DNA of 64,000 nucleotides from Bacteroidota bacterium (GCA_023386585.1 JAEWJM010000011.1:1-64000), one strand, 5' to 3'; counted from the stretch's first letter, positions 26,560 through 36,397 are shown. The notes: generated from the sequence alone by a model not told the origin. Program-made: numbers and translations.

Positions 26560-27483
26560 ATGATTACAAGCCTTTTTAAAAAATCTACACCACTGAATTA
26601 CGGGCTGATCATTGTAGCGATATTCGTATTTTTTTTTGTTTACCAGATCGGCCACGCGAACAGCGCTTCGGGAACCCTGATTGCCCAGATCGGCATGTTG
26701 CTGATTATTTACGCGTCACTATTCATCGCGAACTTCATTATCAAGCGAAACGGTTTGGGTAAAGACAGTGCTTACACCGCGCTTGCGCTGCTGCTTTTTT
26801 TTCTGTTCTTTCCGGCAGTGATGAACAGGCCAAACCTGCTGTTGTCGAACTTTTTTATTTTGCTGGCGTTGCGCAGACTGATTTCAATGCAATCAATGAA
26901 GGCTACGAAAGAAAAGATTTTTGATGCCTCATTGTGGATTTTTGTTGCTGCTCTTTTTCACTTTTGGAGCATACTTTTTATCATCCTGGTATTTCTGTCG
27001 ATCTTATTCCACGTGTCGCGCGACTATCGGAACTGGGTGCTTCCGTTTATCGCCTTGCTTGCAACTGGACTTCTGGTGCTGTTGTATGCATCGGTTTTTG
27101 ATGAAAGCCTGATTGGTTGGATCCACAGCCAAACGGCGACAAGTCTAAAAATTAACTACTTTACCGATTCGTCGCAAAATCTTGCGCTGTCGGTTTTCTC
27201 CAGTGTTTCGCTCTTCTTCGCCGCTTCAATGCTGCTGACGCTAACAGGCAGGCCGCTGGTATTGCAGTCGTCGTTTAAAAAGATCTTCGCATGCTTTATT
27301 ATCGGCGTGGCAATTTGGGTGATTTCGCCGAACAAAAGTAATGAAATGCTGATTTTTACTTTCGCCCCGCTCGCCTTTATGGCTACGGCGCACATCGAAC
27401 TTCCGACGGGACAGATAAAAAAGGAGGTGACGCTGGCACTATTTATCGCGTGCGGCCTGTTTTTGTTCTTCCTTCAGTTATAA
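26560..27483 (+). CDS. DUF6427-like polytopic membrane protein
   Basis: A 307-residue protein with about nine hydrophobic segments and no soluble domain. The N-terminus MITSLFKKSTPLNYGLI and the segment PAVMNRPNLLLSNFFILLALRR fit the flavobacterial DUF6427 family. Function unknown. In Flavobacteriaceae it commonly lies between upp and the DUF6341 gene, and that order holds here. Its stop overlaps the end of convergent upp by 6 nt. A transporter or lipid-related role is possible but not supported by any motif. Confidence 0.78.
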   Translation: MITSLFKKSTPLNYGLIIVAIFVFFFVYQIGHANSASGTLIAQIGMLLIIYASLFIANFIIKRNGLGKDSAYTALALLLFFLFFPAVMNRPNLLLSNFFILLALRRLISMQSMKATKEKIFDASLWIFVAALFHFWSILFIILVFLSILFHVSRDYRNWVLPFIALLATGLLVLLYASVFDESLIGWIHSQTATSLKINYFTDSSQNLALSVFSSVSLFFAASMLLTLTGRPLVLQSSFKKIFACFIIGVAIWVISPNKSNEMLIFTFAPLAFMATAHIELPTGQIKKEVTLALFIACGLFLFFLQL

Positions 27484-28131
27484 TTTATTTCCGTAGGCCA
27501 AGTCTCCGGCATCGCCGAGTCCGGGAACGATGTAGCTTCGTTCGTCAAGCCGTTCGTCAAGCGATGCGACCCAAAGATGGCAACTTGATGGCAGGTTTTC
27601 TTTGAGAAATGCAATTCCTTCGGGTGCGGCAATTACGACTGCAATATGGATTTCCTTCGGTGTTCCTTTTGAGATCAGATGGTTAAAAACGGCGACCATT
27701 GATCGGCCGGTGGCAAGCATCGGATCAACAAGCAACAGTGTTTTCCCATTGATGTCGGGCATGGCCTGATATTCTACCAGAATGTCAAATTCATTTTCGT
27801 TTGATTCATGGTGCCGATATGCTGATACAAAGCCGTTTTCGGCATCGTCGAAGTAATTCAGGAAACCCAGATGCAGCGGCAAGCCTGCGCGAAGTATTGA
27901 TGAAAGGACAATGGGCGATTTTATTTTTGAAGTGGATTTCGTTCCGAGTGGAGTTGGAATCACAACAGGTTCGTAATCAAAACCGCGGCTCATTTCATAG
28001 GCCATAATCTCGCCGATTCGCTCGATGTTTCTGCGGAAACGCATGCTGTCTTTCTGCACGCCGACATTCCGGATTTGTGCCATAAAATGGTTAAGTATGC
28101 TGTCGGATTCAGAAAGGAGATGGATTTGCAT
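27478..28131 (-). CDS. upp: Uracil phosphoribosyltransferase
   Basis: A 217-residue protein. The start at 28131 (MQIHLLSESDSILNHFM) gives the standard family length; the longer frame adds unrelated residues. The PRPP-binding motif LLVDPMLATGRSM (about residue 135) and ILRAGLPLHLGFLNYF are diagnostic, as is the uracil-binding YIVPGLGDAGDLAYG near the end. The enzyme salvages uracil to UMP with PRPP. It is monocistronic and divergent from the DUF4254 gene. Confidence 0.96.
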   Translation of the reverse strand: MQIHLLSESDSILNHFMAQIRNVGVQKDSMRFRRNIERIGEIMAYEMSRGFDYEPVVIPTPLGTKSTSKIKSPIVLSSILRAGLPLHLGFLNYFDDAENGFVSAYRHHESNENEFDILVEYQAMPDINGKTLLLVDPMLATGRSMVAVFNHLISKGTPKEIHIAVVIAAPEGIAFLKENLPSSCHLWVASLDERLDERSYIVPGLGDAGDLAYGNKL

Positions 28132-28168
28132 TGAGGAAATAAGTTTTCGGGGATAAAAGTATAAAAAG

Positions 28169-28176
28169 TATCTTTG
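28169..28176 (+). promoter_or_regulatory. -7 box TATCTTTG of the DUF4254 gene
   Basis: An exact TAnnTTTG with 19 nt to the ATG at 28196. A near match on the opposite strand (TACTTTTA, 28154-28161) may drive upp, making this 64-bp gap a divergent promoter region. Confidence 0.55.
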
Positions 28177-28195
28177 CGTTTCTAAATGCTGACTT

Positions 28196-28801
28196 ATGTT
28201 TTCACAAATGGCCTTCTCTGTTTTTGAGCGTAGCATTCACGATTATCACGTGCATGACAACGTTGACCAGCCGGTAGATAATCCCTATCCGAAAGAAAAA
28301 ATTGAGCACCTTCTTTACCTCAAAAACTGGATTGACACCGTTCAATGGCATTTTGAAGACCTTATCCGCGACCCGCAGATTGATCCCGTTGCGGCATTAA
28401 AGCTGAAAAGGCGGATTGACGCTTTTAATCAGGAGCGCACCGACATGGTCGAATATATTGACAGTTATTTTCTTCAGCATTACCAACATGTGACTCCCAA
28501 AGAAAATGCAAAGATCAACTCGGAGAGCCCCGCGTGGGCAATTGACCGGTTCTCAATCCTGGCACTGAAAATCCATCATATGCGGGAAGAAGCCGTGCGT
28601 CAGGAAGCTACTCCGGAGCATCGCGCTGCATGCCAGTTAAAATTGGATATTCTTCTGGAACAAAGAAAGGATCTTGCCACTGCGATTGATGATTTGCTTG
28701 CAGACATTGAATCGGGAGAAAAATACATGAAGGTTTACCGCCAGATGAAAATGTACAATGACGAAGCGCTGAATCCGGTTTTGTACCAGGCAAAAAAATA
28801 A
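28196..28801 (+). CDS. DUF4254 domain protein
   Basis: A 201-residue, wholly helical, soluble protein without signal peptide. The N-terminus (FERSIHDYHVHDNVDQP) and the KNWIDTVQWHFEDLIRDP segment match DUF4254, a family largely restricted to Bacteroidota. HDYH and QWHFED residues are conserved-looking. Function unknown. The gene often lies before a glycosyltransferase family 9 gene in flavobacteria, as here, so a link to lipopolysaccharide core synthesis has been suggested by context only. Confidence 0.85.
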   Translation: MFSQMAFSVFERSIHDYHVHDNVDQPVDNPYPKEKIEHLLYLKNWIDTVQWHFEDLIRDPQIDPVAALKLKRRIDAFNQERTDMVEYIDSYFLQHYQHVTPKENAKINSESPAWAIDRFSILALKIHHMREEAVRQEATPEHRAACQLKLDILLEQRKDLATAIDDLLADIESGEKYMKVYRQMKMYNDEALNPVLYQAKK

Positions 28802-28875
28802 ATCCGTAGCATTTTAACATTAAAGGATCGGAAACCGTTATTTCGTTGGTCTATTAAAATAAAACTTTGACACAC

Positions 28876-28908
28876 AAACCTTTGAGGTTTTCAAAACCTC
28901 AAAGGTTT
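28876..28908. repeat. 33-bp perfect palindrome
   Basis: Two 16-nt arms (AAACCTTTGAGGTTTT at 28876-28891 and its exact complement at 28893-28908) around a single C. It lies in the 126-bp gap between the DUF4254 and GT9 genes. No T-run follows, so it is not a standard terminator. I recall closely similar CCTTTGAGGTTTT palindromes in intergenic regions of other Flavobacterium genomes, which suggests a dispersed repeat family. Confidence 0.75.
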
Positions 28909-28927
28909 ATCAAGTTAACCCAAGCCC

Positions 28928-29995
28928 TTGCCGAAAGAAACTTCACATATAGCGGTCATTCGGTTCTCTGCAATGGGAGATGTCGCGATGACCGTCCCGG
29001 TATTGCGCGCCTTGGCACAGCAACATCCCGAGGTAAAGATCACAATGGTTTCGCGGCCACTTTTTCGAGCCTTCTTTGACGATATTCCGAACATCGGATT
29101 CTTTGAAGCCGACCTTGGCAATCGCTACAAAGGGTTACGAGGCCTCTTCCGATTGTATTCCGAACTGAAAATGTGGAAAGTCGACGCAGTTGCAGATCTG
29201 CACAATGTCCTACGCTCCAAAATTGTTCGGTTGCTTTTTAAGCTTGGCGGAGTCGAAACGGCAGCCGTCGACAAAGCGCGCGCTGAAAAAAAAGGATTGA
29301 CTCGCCCCAAAGACAAAATTTTTAGGCAACTGCTTCCAATCACGGAAAGATATTGCAACGTATTCGCTTCGCTGGGCTTTCCGGTATCGCTCGCGCAACC
29401 GCATTTTCCAAAGCCAAACCCATTGACTGCCGAAATTGAAGCGGTTACAGGTTTCAAGGAACCGAAATGGATCGGAATTGCTCCTTTTGCCAAGCACGAG
29501 GGAAAAGTTTATCCCGCAGATCTGATGCGGGAAGTTATCAAAGAGCTTTCTGACGATAACACAAATAAGCTTTTTCTCTTTGGTGCCGGAAAGGAAGAAA
29601 TCGATATTCTTCACAATTATGCCCAAACCAATAGAAATATTATTGTGGTCGCAGGTAAATTATCGCTCAAGGACGAACTTAATCTAATTTCGAACCTCGA
29701 TCTGATGCTTTCCATGGATTCCGCGAATGCTCATATCGCCGCAAACTTCGGAATTCCGGTCGTTACACTTTGGGGCGCAACTCACCCTTTTGCCGGATTT
29801 GCACCGTTTAATCAACCTTCGGAGAATGCAATTACTGCAGACCGCGAAAAATATCCCATGCTTCCAACATCGGTTTACGGAAATAAAAAAGTTGAAGGCT
29901 ACGACGATGCAATGAGAACCATTGCGCCGGATGTCGTCGTCGAAAAAATAAAGTCAATTTTAAGATCGCCAAATTCCGATCAAACATCGTCATAA
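28928..29995 (+). CDS. Family 9 glycosyltransferase (LPS heptosyltransferase-like)
   Basis: A 355-residue GT-B protein. HIAVIRFSAMGDVAMTVPVL is the typical GT9 N-terminus. The C-terminal half has GIAPFAKHEGKVYP, FLFGAGKEE and the SMDSANAHIAANFGIPVVTLWG donor-binding region. GT9 enzymes add heptose or related sugars to the LPS core. The start is a TTG: an in-frame stop lies three codons upstream, and no ATG precedes the conserved N-terminus. It follows the DUF4254 gene, and its 3' end overlaps the convergent reductase gene by 16 nt. Confidence 0.9.
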   Translation: MPKETSHIAVIRFSAMGDVAMTVPVLRALAQQHPEVKITMVSRPLFRAFFDDIPNIGFFEADLGNRYKGLRGLFRLYSELKMWKVDAVADLHNVLRSKIVRLLFKLGGVETAAVDKARAEKKGLTRPKDKIFRQLLPITERYCNVFASLGFPVSLAQPHFPKPNPLTAEIEAVTGFKEPKWIGIAPFAKHEGKVYPADLMREVIKELSDDNTNKLFLFGAGKEEIDILHNYAQTNRNIIVVAGKLSLKDELNLISNLDLMLSMDSANAHIAANFGIPVVTLWGATHPFAGFAPFNQPSENAITADREKYPMLPTSVYGNKKVEGYDDAMRTIAPDVVVEKIKSILRSPNSDQTSS

Positions 29996-31032
29996 TCGAC
30001 GACGATTTCTTTTGATGTCGGATGCGCCTGACAGGTAAGAATCAATCCTTCGGCGATCTCGCCATCGGTCAAAATCGCATTTTTCTTCATTTCGGCTGTT
30101 CCTTTTGTAATTCGCGCAAGACAACTGCTGCAGATTCCACCTTGGCACGAATACGGTGCGTCGAGTCCTTGTTTCAGCGCAGCTTCCAAAAGCGTTTGCT
30201 TCTGCGACATTTCAAAAGTTGTTTCGTCGCCATCGACCATTACGGTAATTTTGGTATGTCCTTCAAGGCTGGCATCGATCTCGTTCTCGGCCTTCGGAGC
30301 AAAGAAAAGTTCAAACCGGATGTCTTTCTCCTTAATATTGTGCTCTTTCAAAACTTCACTTACCGTGTTGATCATAGCCTCGGGGCCGCACAGATAGAAT
30401 TTCGAAAATTCAATTTCCTTATACTTGTTGTTCAATATCCAGTTTACCGTTGATCTTTCAATCCGGCCAAACAGCTCGTGTTCGACTTTTGTGCGGCTGT
30501 AAATGTGGTGGACGAAAAGCCTGCCGGTGAATTTCTGCATCAATTCATGAAGAAGGTCGTGGAAAATGGTTTCCTCGGGAGATTTGTTCCCATATACTAA
30601 AACAAATGTACTCTGAGGCTCGCCCTCTAAAACGCTTTGGAGTATTGCCATGACCGGGGTGATTCCGCTTCCGGCAGTAAACGCAGCATAATTGCGAACT
30701 CGCGACGAGTCGGGTTCAAAAGTAAATTTTCCTTCAGGAGTGCTGACTTCAATCAAATCGCCTGGCTTCAGTGAATTATTGGCAAAGTGCGAAAATGCGC
30801 CTGGCGAAACCGATTTTATCGCAATCCGCAGTTCACCGCTGCCGGGAGCCGAACAGATCGAATAGGCGCGCCTGATCTCTTCCCCGTCAAGCGTAAGTTT
30901 TAAAGTGACATATTGGCCCGCAATAAAGTCGTAATACGGCCTCAACTCCGCCGGAACGTTGAACATTACTGAAATAGCGTGCTCGGTTTCGCGCCTGACT
31001 TCCTTTATGCTTAGCTTGTAAAATGATGACAT
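29980..31032 (-). CDS. Ferredoxin-NADP reductase-like oxidoreductase with 2Fe-2S domain (PaaE-like)
   Basis: A 350-residue three-domain protein. An FAD-binding domain has RAYSICSAPG (RxYS), a NAD(P)-binding domain has GSGITPVMAIL and CGPEAMI, and the C-terminal plant-type [2Fe-2S] domain has SCQGGICSSC plus a later cysteine in LILTC. This order matches PaaE/Hmp-type reductases, which pass electrons from NADPH through FAD and 2Fe-2S to an oxygenase. No phenylacetate gene is nearby, so the partner is unknown. The start at 31032 (MSSFYKL) is set by family alignment and by a promoter ending 14 nt upstream. Confidence 0.92.
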   Translation of the reverse strand: MSSFYKLSIKEVRRETEHAISVMFNVPAELRPYYDFIAGQYVTLKLTLDGEEIRRAYSICSAPGSGELRIAIKSVSPGAFSHFANNSLKPGDLIEVSTPEGKFTFEPDSSRVRNYAAFTAGSGITPVMAILQSVLEGEPQSTFVLVYGNKSPEETIFHDLLHELMQKFTGRLFVHHIYSRTKVEHELFGRIERSTVNWILNNKYKEIEFSKFYLCGPEAMINTVSEVLKEHNIKEKDIRFELFFAPKAENEIDASLEGHTKITVMVDGDETTFEMSQKQTLLEAALKQGLDAPYSCQGGICSSCLARITKGTAEMKKNAILTDGEIAEGLILTCQAHPTSKEIVVDYDDV

Positions 31033-31046
31033 CCGAAAATTTTTTG

Positions 31047-31074
31047 CAAAAATAGGCAAAAACCGCCAAGGCAA
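31047..31074 (-). promoter_or_regulatory. Promoter TTG-N17-TATTTTTG of the reductase gene
   Basis: Minus-strand TTG (31072-31074) and an exact TAnnTTTG (31047-31054) with a 17-nt spacer, 14 nt before the start at 31032. It overlaps the longer possible ORF and so excludes it. Confidence 0.65.
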
Positions 31075-31160
31075 AAAGCTTGTCCTGCTGAACAGAACGA
31101 AAGCCTGTTGAATTGTAACTTTTTGTTACTTTTATGGCCTAACCGAACCAAACCACTCTC

Positions 31161-32633
31161 ATGTTCAGAAAATTCCTGGGGCTCGAAAGGCGGGCGTTCT
31201 TCCGATCTGCATCTTTTTCGGTCAATCTGGCGCTGAAAATTCTGATGGGATTTGTCGCGATTTATTTTACGGTGTGCTTTCTGGCGCTCGGAATCGGAGC
31301 CTTTTTCATTATCCGCGAAAGTACCACGACCGACCCGCTGGAATTCGTCAACCGCTATCTGATTTATTATTTCATAATCGACCTTATCATCCGGTTGCTG
31401 CTGCAGAAAATCCCGGTGATGAACATCCGCCCGCTGCTGGCGATGCCGATACGAAAAAACACAATTGTCAATTTCGCTCTCGCCAAGACGGCAGCATCTT
31501 TTTTTAACTTCCTGCATTGGTTTTTCTTCATTCCTTTCGCAATCGTACTGATGACACAAGGCTATGATAAAACTGGCGCTGTGCTTTGGCTGGTCGCAAT
31601 GATGTGTTTGATCTACTCCAATAATTTTTTAAATATCCTGATCAACAACAAAGATTGGCTGTTCTATCTTTTTGCGGCTGTTGTCCTTTCGCTCGCGGCA
31701 CTGCAGTATTATGGAATTTTTGATGTGACGTCAGTAACTGTAGGCTTTTTCCAGGGAATGTACGCCACACTTTACCTATTTGCGATTCCGCTGGCGGCAG
31801 TGATCGTGCTGTACTTTTTAAATTTCACTTACTTAAAATCAAATCTTCACCTCGACACCGGATTGTCGAAAAAGCACGCCGTTGCCAACACCGAACATTA
31901 CGGATGGCTCGACCAGTTTGGAACCGTCGGCACTTTTCTCAAGAACGATATCCGTTTGATAAAGAGAAATAAACGTTCGCGAATGACCGTTGTTATGAGC
32001 GTATTCTTCCTTTTTTACGGTTTACTGTTTTTTACAAACTCGCTCGAAGCTTACCGGAATCCGATGTGGCACATGTTTGCGGGAATTTTCGTAACCGGAG
32101 GTTTCTTGTTCACGTTCGGGCAGTTCGTTCCGAGTTGGGACAGTTCTTATTACAATCTGATGATGACCCAAAACATTTCCTATAAAGGATATCTTCGGGC
32201 AAAATGGTGGCTGATCGTTGTCGGAACGCTGATTTCCCTCATCCTGGCCAGCGGATATCTCTATTTTGGCTGGCACGTTTACCTGATGATCGTAGTCGGT
32301 GCCATTTACAATATGGGTTTCAATTCGCATTTAGTCCTTCTCGGTGGCGCGTTCAATAAAACCGCGATTGATTTAAATGCGAAGACTGCTTTTGGCGAGA
32401 AAAAAGCCTTCAATTTGAAAACGATGCTGGTTTCGATGCCAAAGCTCGTGCTGCCGATATTGCTTTATTTCGCAGGAAAAGTTTTTTTTAATGATGAAGT
32501 CGGACTCGCGTTTGTAGCCGTTGCCGGAATCATCGGGTTTGCACTTCGTGACAGAGTCTTCAGCTGGATCGAAAAAATTTACAGAACAGAAAAATATTCA
32601 ACCATTCAGGCTTACAAACAAAACAACAACTGA
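31161..32633 (+). CDS. DUF5687 family ABC-exporter permease-like protein
   Basis: A 490-residue protein with about 11-12 transmembrane segments. FRKFLGLERRAFFRSASF at the N-terminus and IPVMNIRPLLAMPIRK fit DUF5687, a Bacteroidota permease family. The stop overlaps the ATG of an ABC ATPase gene by 1 nt, so the two should form an exporter in the cytoplasmic membrane. The substrate is unknown. The arrangement recalls ABC-2 drug or lipid exporters but the sequence is distinct from them. Confidence 0.85.
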   Translation: MFRKFLGLERRAFFRSASFSVNLALKILMGFVAIYFTVCFLALGIGAFFIIRESTTTDPLEFVNRYLIYYFIIDLIIRLLLQKIPVMNIRPLLAMPIRKNTIVNFALAKTAASFFNFLHWFFFIPFAIVLMTQGYDKTGAVLWLVAMMCLIYSNNFLNILINNKDWLFYLFAAVVLSLAALQYYGIFDVTSVTVGFFQGMYATLYLFAIPLAAVIVLYFLNFTYLKSNLHLDTGLSKKHAVANTEHYGWLDQFGTVGTFLKNDIRLIKRNKRSRMTVVMSVFFLFYGLLFFTNSLEAYRNPMWHMFAGIFVTGGFLFTFGQFVPSWDSSYYNLMMTQNISYKGYLRAKWWLIVVGTLISLILASGYLYFGWHVYLMIVVGAIYNMGFNSHLVLLGGAFNKTAIDLNAKTAFGEKKAFNLKTMLVSMPKLVLPILLYFAGKVFFNDEVGLAFVAVAGIIGFALRDRVFSWIEKIYRTEKYSTIQAYKQNNN

Positions 32634-33328
32634 TGATACAGGTAACCAACCTTACGAAATTGTATAACGGAATCCGCGTCCTTAACATCGGTTCGCTGGA
32701 AATCGAAAAAGGCCAGAGTTTTGGACTTGTCGGAAATAACGGCGCGGGCAAAACAACCTTCTTCAGCCTGTTGCTCGACCTTATCGAACCGACCTCAGGA
32801 AGCATAAAAAATAACGGCGTCCAGGTCAACACAAGTGAAGACTGGAAACCTTTTACTTCAGCATTTATCGACGAAAGTTTCCTAATCGGATATCTGACTG
32901 CTGAGGAATATTTTTACTTTATCGGCGACCTTCGCAAACAAAACAAGTCCGAAGTCGATGCTTTGCTTTTGAAGTACGAAGAGTTTTTCAACGGTGAAAT
33001 CCTGAAAAGCCGCAAATACATCCGTGACCTGTCGAAAGGGAATATGAAGAAAGTCGGAATTATCGCTGCGCTGATCGGTAAACCCGAGGTGATAATTCTT
33101 GATGAGCCTTTTGCCAATCTTGATCCTACGACTGTAAATCGGTTGAAGAAAATCATACGTGAACTAGCCGATGACCCGAATGTTACCATTTTAGTGTCAA
33201 GCCACGATTTGAATCATACGGTTGATGTCTGCGACCGGATCGTTGCTCTTCAGAAAGGCGAGGTGATGAAAGACATTCGCAAATCAGCCGAAACACTGAA
33301 AGAGCTGGAAGAATTCTTCGCGGTTTAA
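32633..33328 (+). CDS. ABC transporter ATP-binding protein, partner of the DUF5687 permease
   Basis: A 231-residue ATPase with Walker A GNNGAGKTT near residue 38, signature LSKGNMKK, Walker B VIILDEPFANLDP and switch H in SSHDL. The Q-loop region reads SAFIDE, unusual because the standard glutamine is not obvious. It would power the adjacent DUF5687 membrane protein. Overlapping stop and start (TGATG) indicates translational coupling. No accessory periplasmic protein is nearby, which argues for export. Confidence 0.93.
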   Translation: MIQVTNLTKLYNGIRVLNIGSLEIEKGQSFGLVGNNGAGKTTFFSLLLDLIEPTSGSIKNNGVQVNTSEDWKPFTSAFIDESFLIGYLTAEEYFYFIGDLRKQNKSEVDALLLKYEEFFNGEILKSRKYIRDLSKGNMKKVGIIAALIGKPEVIILDEPFANLDPTTVNRLKKIIRELADDPNVTILVSSHDLNHTVDVCDRIVALQKGEVMKDIRKSAETLKELEEFFAV

Positions 33329-33474
33329 GCCTGCAAACATCCGACAATCCCAACGCATCGGCGGCTTTTGAAAAAACGGGCGCAAATTTTCGCCATGTCA
33401 AAAAGAAACGTATTTTTACCAGTCAGTATACTAAAACGCCGTCCCCGGCAGTTAAGGTTAAAAACGTTTTTACA

Positions 33475-36396
33475 TTGAAATCCAGCCTTTTTAAATACGC
33501 CTTTTCCGGCGGGCTTGCGCTTGTTATCATCGCGTGCTCGACTAAGCGGAACTCATTTGTTTCGCGGAATTCACACGCGTTGAGTACTAAATACAACATC
33601 TTATATAACGGTGGAATTGCACTGGATGCCGGAGTAAAAGACCTGACTCTTGCCACCGATAATTTTTGGGAAAGGCTTCCAATTGAGCCGATGCAACCGC
33701 CGCAGGATGCAATGGCGCCAGGCCAAACCCGAAACGCGAATTTTGAACGTGCCGAAACCAAGGCGATAAAGGCGATCCAAAAACACTCGATGTTGATCGG
33801 CGGAAGTGAGAAAAATCCACAGATGGACGAAGCGCACCTGATGCTGGGGAAAGCACGGTACTACGACCAACGTTATGTTCCCGCGCTGGAGGCCTTCAAC
33901 TACATTCTGTACAAATATCCCGGTAGTGACAAAATCTACGAAGCCAAGGTCTGGCGCGAAAAAACAAATATCCGCCTCGAAAACGATCAGCTGGCTGTAA
34001 ATAATCTCCGCAAACTACTGTCGGAAATAAAACTCAAAGACCAGATTTTTGCCGATGCCAATGCAATCCTCGCGCAGGCATTCCTGAACCTGGAGGAAAA
34101 AGACAGCGCCGTTGCCAGGCTTAAAGTCGCGCGCGATTTCACCGAGCAGGACGAACAAAAAGCGCGTTACCGGTTTATCCTTGGACAACTTTACGAAGAA
34201 CTCGGTTATAAAGACAGCGCATACGCCGCCTATCAGTCGGTTATCGACATGAATCTTAAAGCGCCGAGGCAATATGTCGTTCAGGCGCACAATCGCCAGG
34301 CATCGCAGTTCGATTTTACCAAAGGCGACACTGTTGCTTTCCTCAAAAAATACAAGAAGCTCCTGAAGGATCGGTATAACCGACCTTATCTGGGTGCTTT
34401 GAATCACCAGATGGGGATTTTCTATGACAAACAGAAAAACTACCGGAATGCGATCAAATACTACAACGCCTCTCTTAACGCGAATGCCCCCGACCAATAT
34501 TTGATGGCATCAAACTACAGGAACCTGGCAGAAATCTACTTCAATAAGGCAAAATATGCGACTGCCGGGCAATATTACGACAGCACCTTAGTCCAATTAA
34601 ACCAGCGTTCGCGTGAATTCAAACTGATTAAAAAGAAGCGTGAAAACCTCGTTGATGTAATAAAATTCGAGACAATCGCGCAAACGAACGACAGTATTTT
34701 GCGGATGGTTGCAATGACCGACGCCGAACGGGTCACAGCTTATGAGCAACACATTGCGCGCATAAAAAAGGAAGACGAAATTAAAAAAGCTCTTGCTGAC
34801 AAAGCGCGTGAAGCCGCCGAAGCCGCCGGGAAAAGTCCGGAAGGAATGGACAAAGATGCAGCATCAACCCGCAAACAAGGCCCTGAATCGGGTCGTGGCG
34901 TTTCGGGCGGCAGAAAATCACCCACCGGAAATGCTGCTGTTGCTGGCGCTGTTGCTTCAAGTGGCACCGAAAGTGATTTTTACTTTTACAATCCGACTAC
35001 GGTTGCATTTGGGAAGGCCGAATTCAGGAAAAACTGGGGCGACAGGACGCTAAAGAACAACTGGAGGATTTCGTCGGCAAACCCGGCCGGTGGCGCTCCA
35101 ACCAAGGCACCTGATCAGGATCAGGCCGTCGCGTCAAAAGACACTCCCGAAAATAGCGGCGCAGCTGATGAAAGATATTCGGTTGACTACTATATCGACC
35201 AGCTTCCGAAAGATCAAAAGGTAATCGACAGCCTCGCGAAAGAGCGGAATTTCGCCTATTATCAATTGGGCGTAATATATAAGGAGAAGTTCAGGGAATA
35301 TGCACGCGCTTCCGACAAGCTTGAAGCATTGCTCGCGAATAATCCCGAGGAAAGGCTGATTCTTCCTGCGATGTACAACCTGTACAAGATTTACGAATTG
35401 ACCGATCCGGCGAAAGCACAGGCAATGCGCGGCCGCATTATCGACCAATATCCGGATTCGCGATACGCACAAATATTAAACAACGCGAATTCAGAAAGCA
35501 TTGCGAGCCTTTCACCAGAAATCGCCTACGACAATCTCTATAGGAAATTCCGCGAAGGCGATTACCGAAATGCCTTGATTGATGCCGATGCCGCTGTTGA
35601 TCAATATACCGGAGACGAAATCGTTTCGAAATTTGAACTGCTTCGCGCTCAGATTACAGGAAAACTGAAAGGATTAGGCGAATACCGAAAAGCACTTAAT
35701 TTCGTTGCGCTGAATTATCCGAACAGTCCCGAAGGCAAGCAAGCGGAAGATCTTTTGGGAAAAGAAATCCCGGCGCTCGAAAATCTCAAGTTTAGTAAGT
35801 CGGAAACCACCAATTGGAAAATCCTCTATCGTTCGGTGAGCCCAGACGACAAAGCGACCAAAAATCTGCGTGATAAAATTAAAAAGTTCCTTGCCGACCG
35901 TGAACTTGGAAAATTGACTACATCCTATGACATCTATACGATGAATGAAAACTTCGTCGTGATCCATGGTCCGCAATCGGAAGACTACGCCAAAGGAATC
36001 GCATCGATTCTCAAGGAATTCAAGGATTATAAAGTTCCGGACATGCCGATTATCATTTCAGGCCAGAATTATGAAATTGTGCAGATGAAGAAGAATCTGG
36101 ATGAATACCTGAACAATCCGCAGATGATTGATGTTTCGGTTACAAATCAACTTCCATATACACCGTCGGTAACGCAGAACACCAATGCGCCGTCGCAACC
36201 AAAAGCCGTTCGTAACCCTAAGCAGGGAATTTCCGGAAAGAACGAAGTTCCGCCTGCAGGTGCTGCTCCGGGCGTGCCGCAGATGAATCCCGCTGGAGCA
36301 CCAGGCGGAACTCCGGGCAAATCAAATCCGGCAACGCAATCACAACCGCCGGGACTTGGCAATCCGCCGCCGTCTCCGCAGTCACCGAGAAAATAA
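33475..36396 (+). CDS. sprE: SprE/PorW-type TPR lipoprotein of gliding motility and T9SS
   Basis: A 973-residue lipoprotein. The signal peptide ends LALVIIAC, with cysteine at residue 22. Many TPR units follow (from about 100 to 430 and 590 to 760), then a lysine-rich stretch (about 430-500) and a Pro/Gly/Asn-rich tail. The sequence LSTKYNILYNGGIALDAG after the signal is what I know from SprE/PorW, a T9SS component needed for secretion and gliding in Flavobacterium johnsoniae and Porphyromonas gingivalis. The start is TTG at 33475; no in-frame ATG exists upstream before the signal peptide. It directly precedes a bactofilin gene. Confidence 0.85.
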   Translation: MKSSLFKYAFSGGLALVIIACSTKRNSFVSRNSHALSTKYNILYNGGIALDAGVKDLTLATDNFWERLPIEPMQPPQDAMAPGQTRNANFERAETKAIKAIQKHSMLIGGSEKNPQMDEAHLMLGKARYYDQRYVPALEAFNYILYKYPGSDKIYEAKVWREKTNIRLENDQLAVNNLRKLLSEIKLKDQIFADANAILAQAFLNLEEKDSAVARLKVARDFTEQDEQKARYRFILGQLYEELGYKDSAYAAYQSVIDMNLKAPRQYVVQAHNRQASQFDFTKGDTVAFLKKYKKLLKDRYNRPYLGALNHQMGIFYDKQKNYRNAIKYYNASLNANAPDQYLMASNYRNLAEIYFNKAKYATAGQYYDSTLVQLNQRSREFKLIKKKRENLVDVIKFETIAQTNDSILRMVAMTDAERVTAYEQHIARIKKEDEIKKALADKAREAAEAAGKSPEGMDKDAASTRKQGPESGRGVSGGRKSPTGNAAVAGAVASSGTESDFYFYNPTTVAFGKAEFRKNWGDRTLKNNWRISSANPAGGAPTKAPDQDQAVASKDTPENSGAADERYSVDYYIDQLPKDQKVIDSLAKERNFAYYQLGVIYKEKFREYARASDKLEALLANNPEERLILPAMYNLYKIYELTDPAKAQAMRGRIIDQYPDSRYAQILNNANSESIASLSPEIAYDNLYRKFREGDYRNALIDADAAVDQYTGDEIVSKFELLRAQITGKLKGLGEYRKALNFVALNYPNSPEGKQAEDLLGKEIPALENLKFSKSETTNWKILYRSVSPDDKATKNLRDKIKKFLADRELGKLTTSYDIYTMNENFVVIHGPQSEDYAKGIASILKEFKDYKVPDMPIIISGQNYEIVQMKKNLDEYLNNPQMIDVSVTNQLPYTPSVTQNTNAPSQPKAVRNPKQGISGKNEVPPAGAAPGVPQMNPAGAPGGTPGKSNPATQSQPPGLGNPPPSPQSPRK

Positions 36397-36397
36397 T

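Noticed and set aside
31011..31559. 182-codon minus-strand ORF
   Set aside because: It is antisense to the DUF5687 permease gene and overlaps the reductase start and promoter. Composition is Arg/Gln-rich without a domain pattern.
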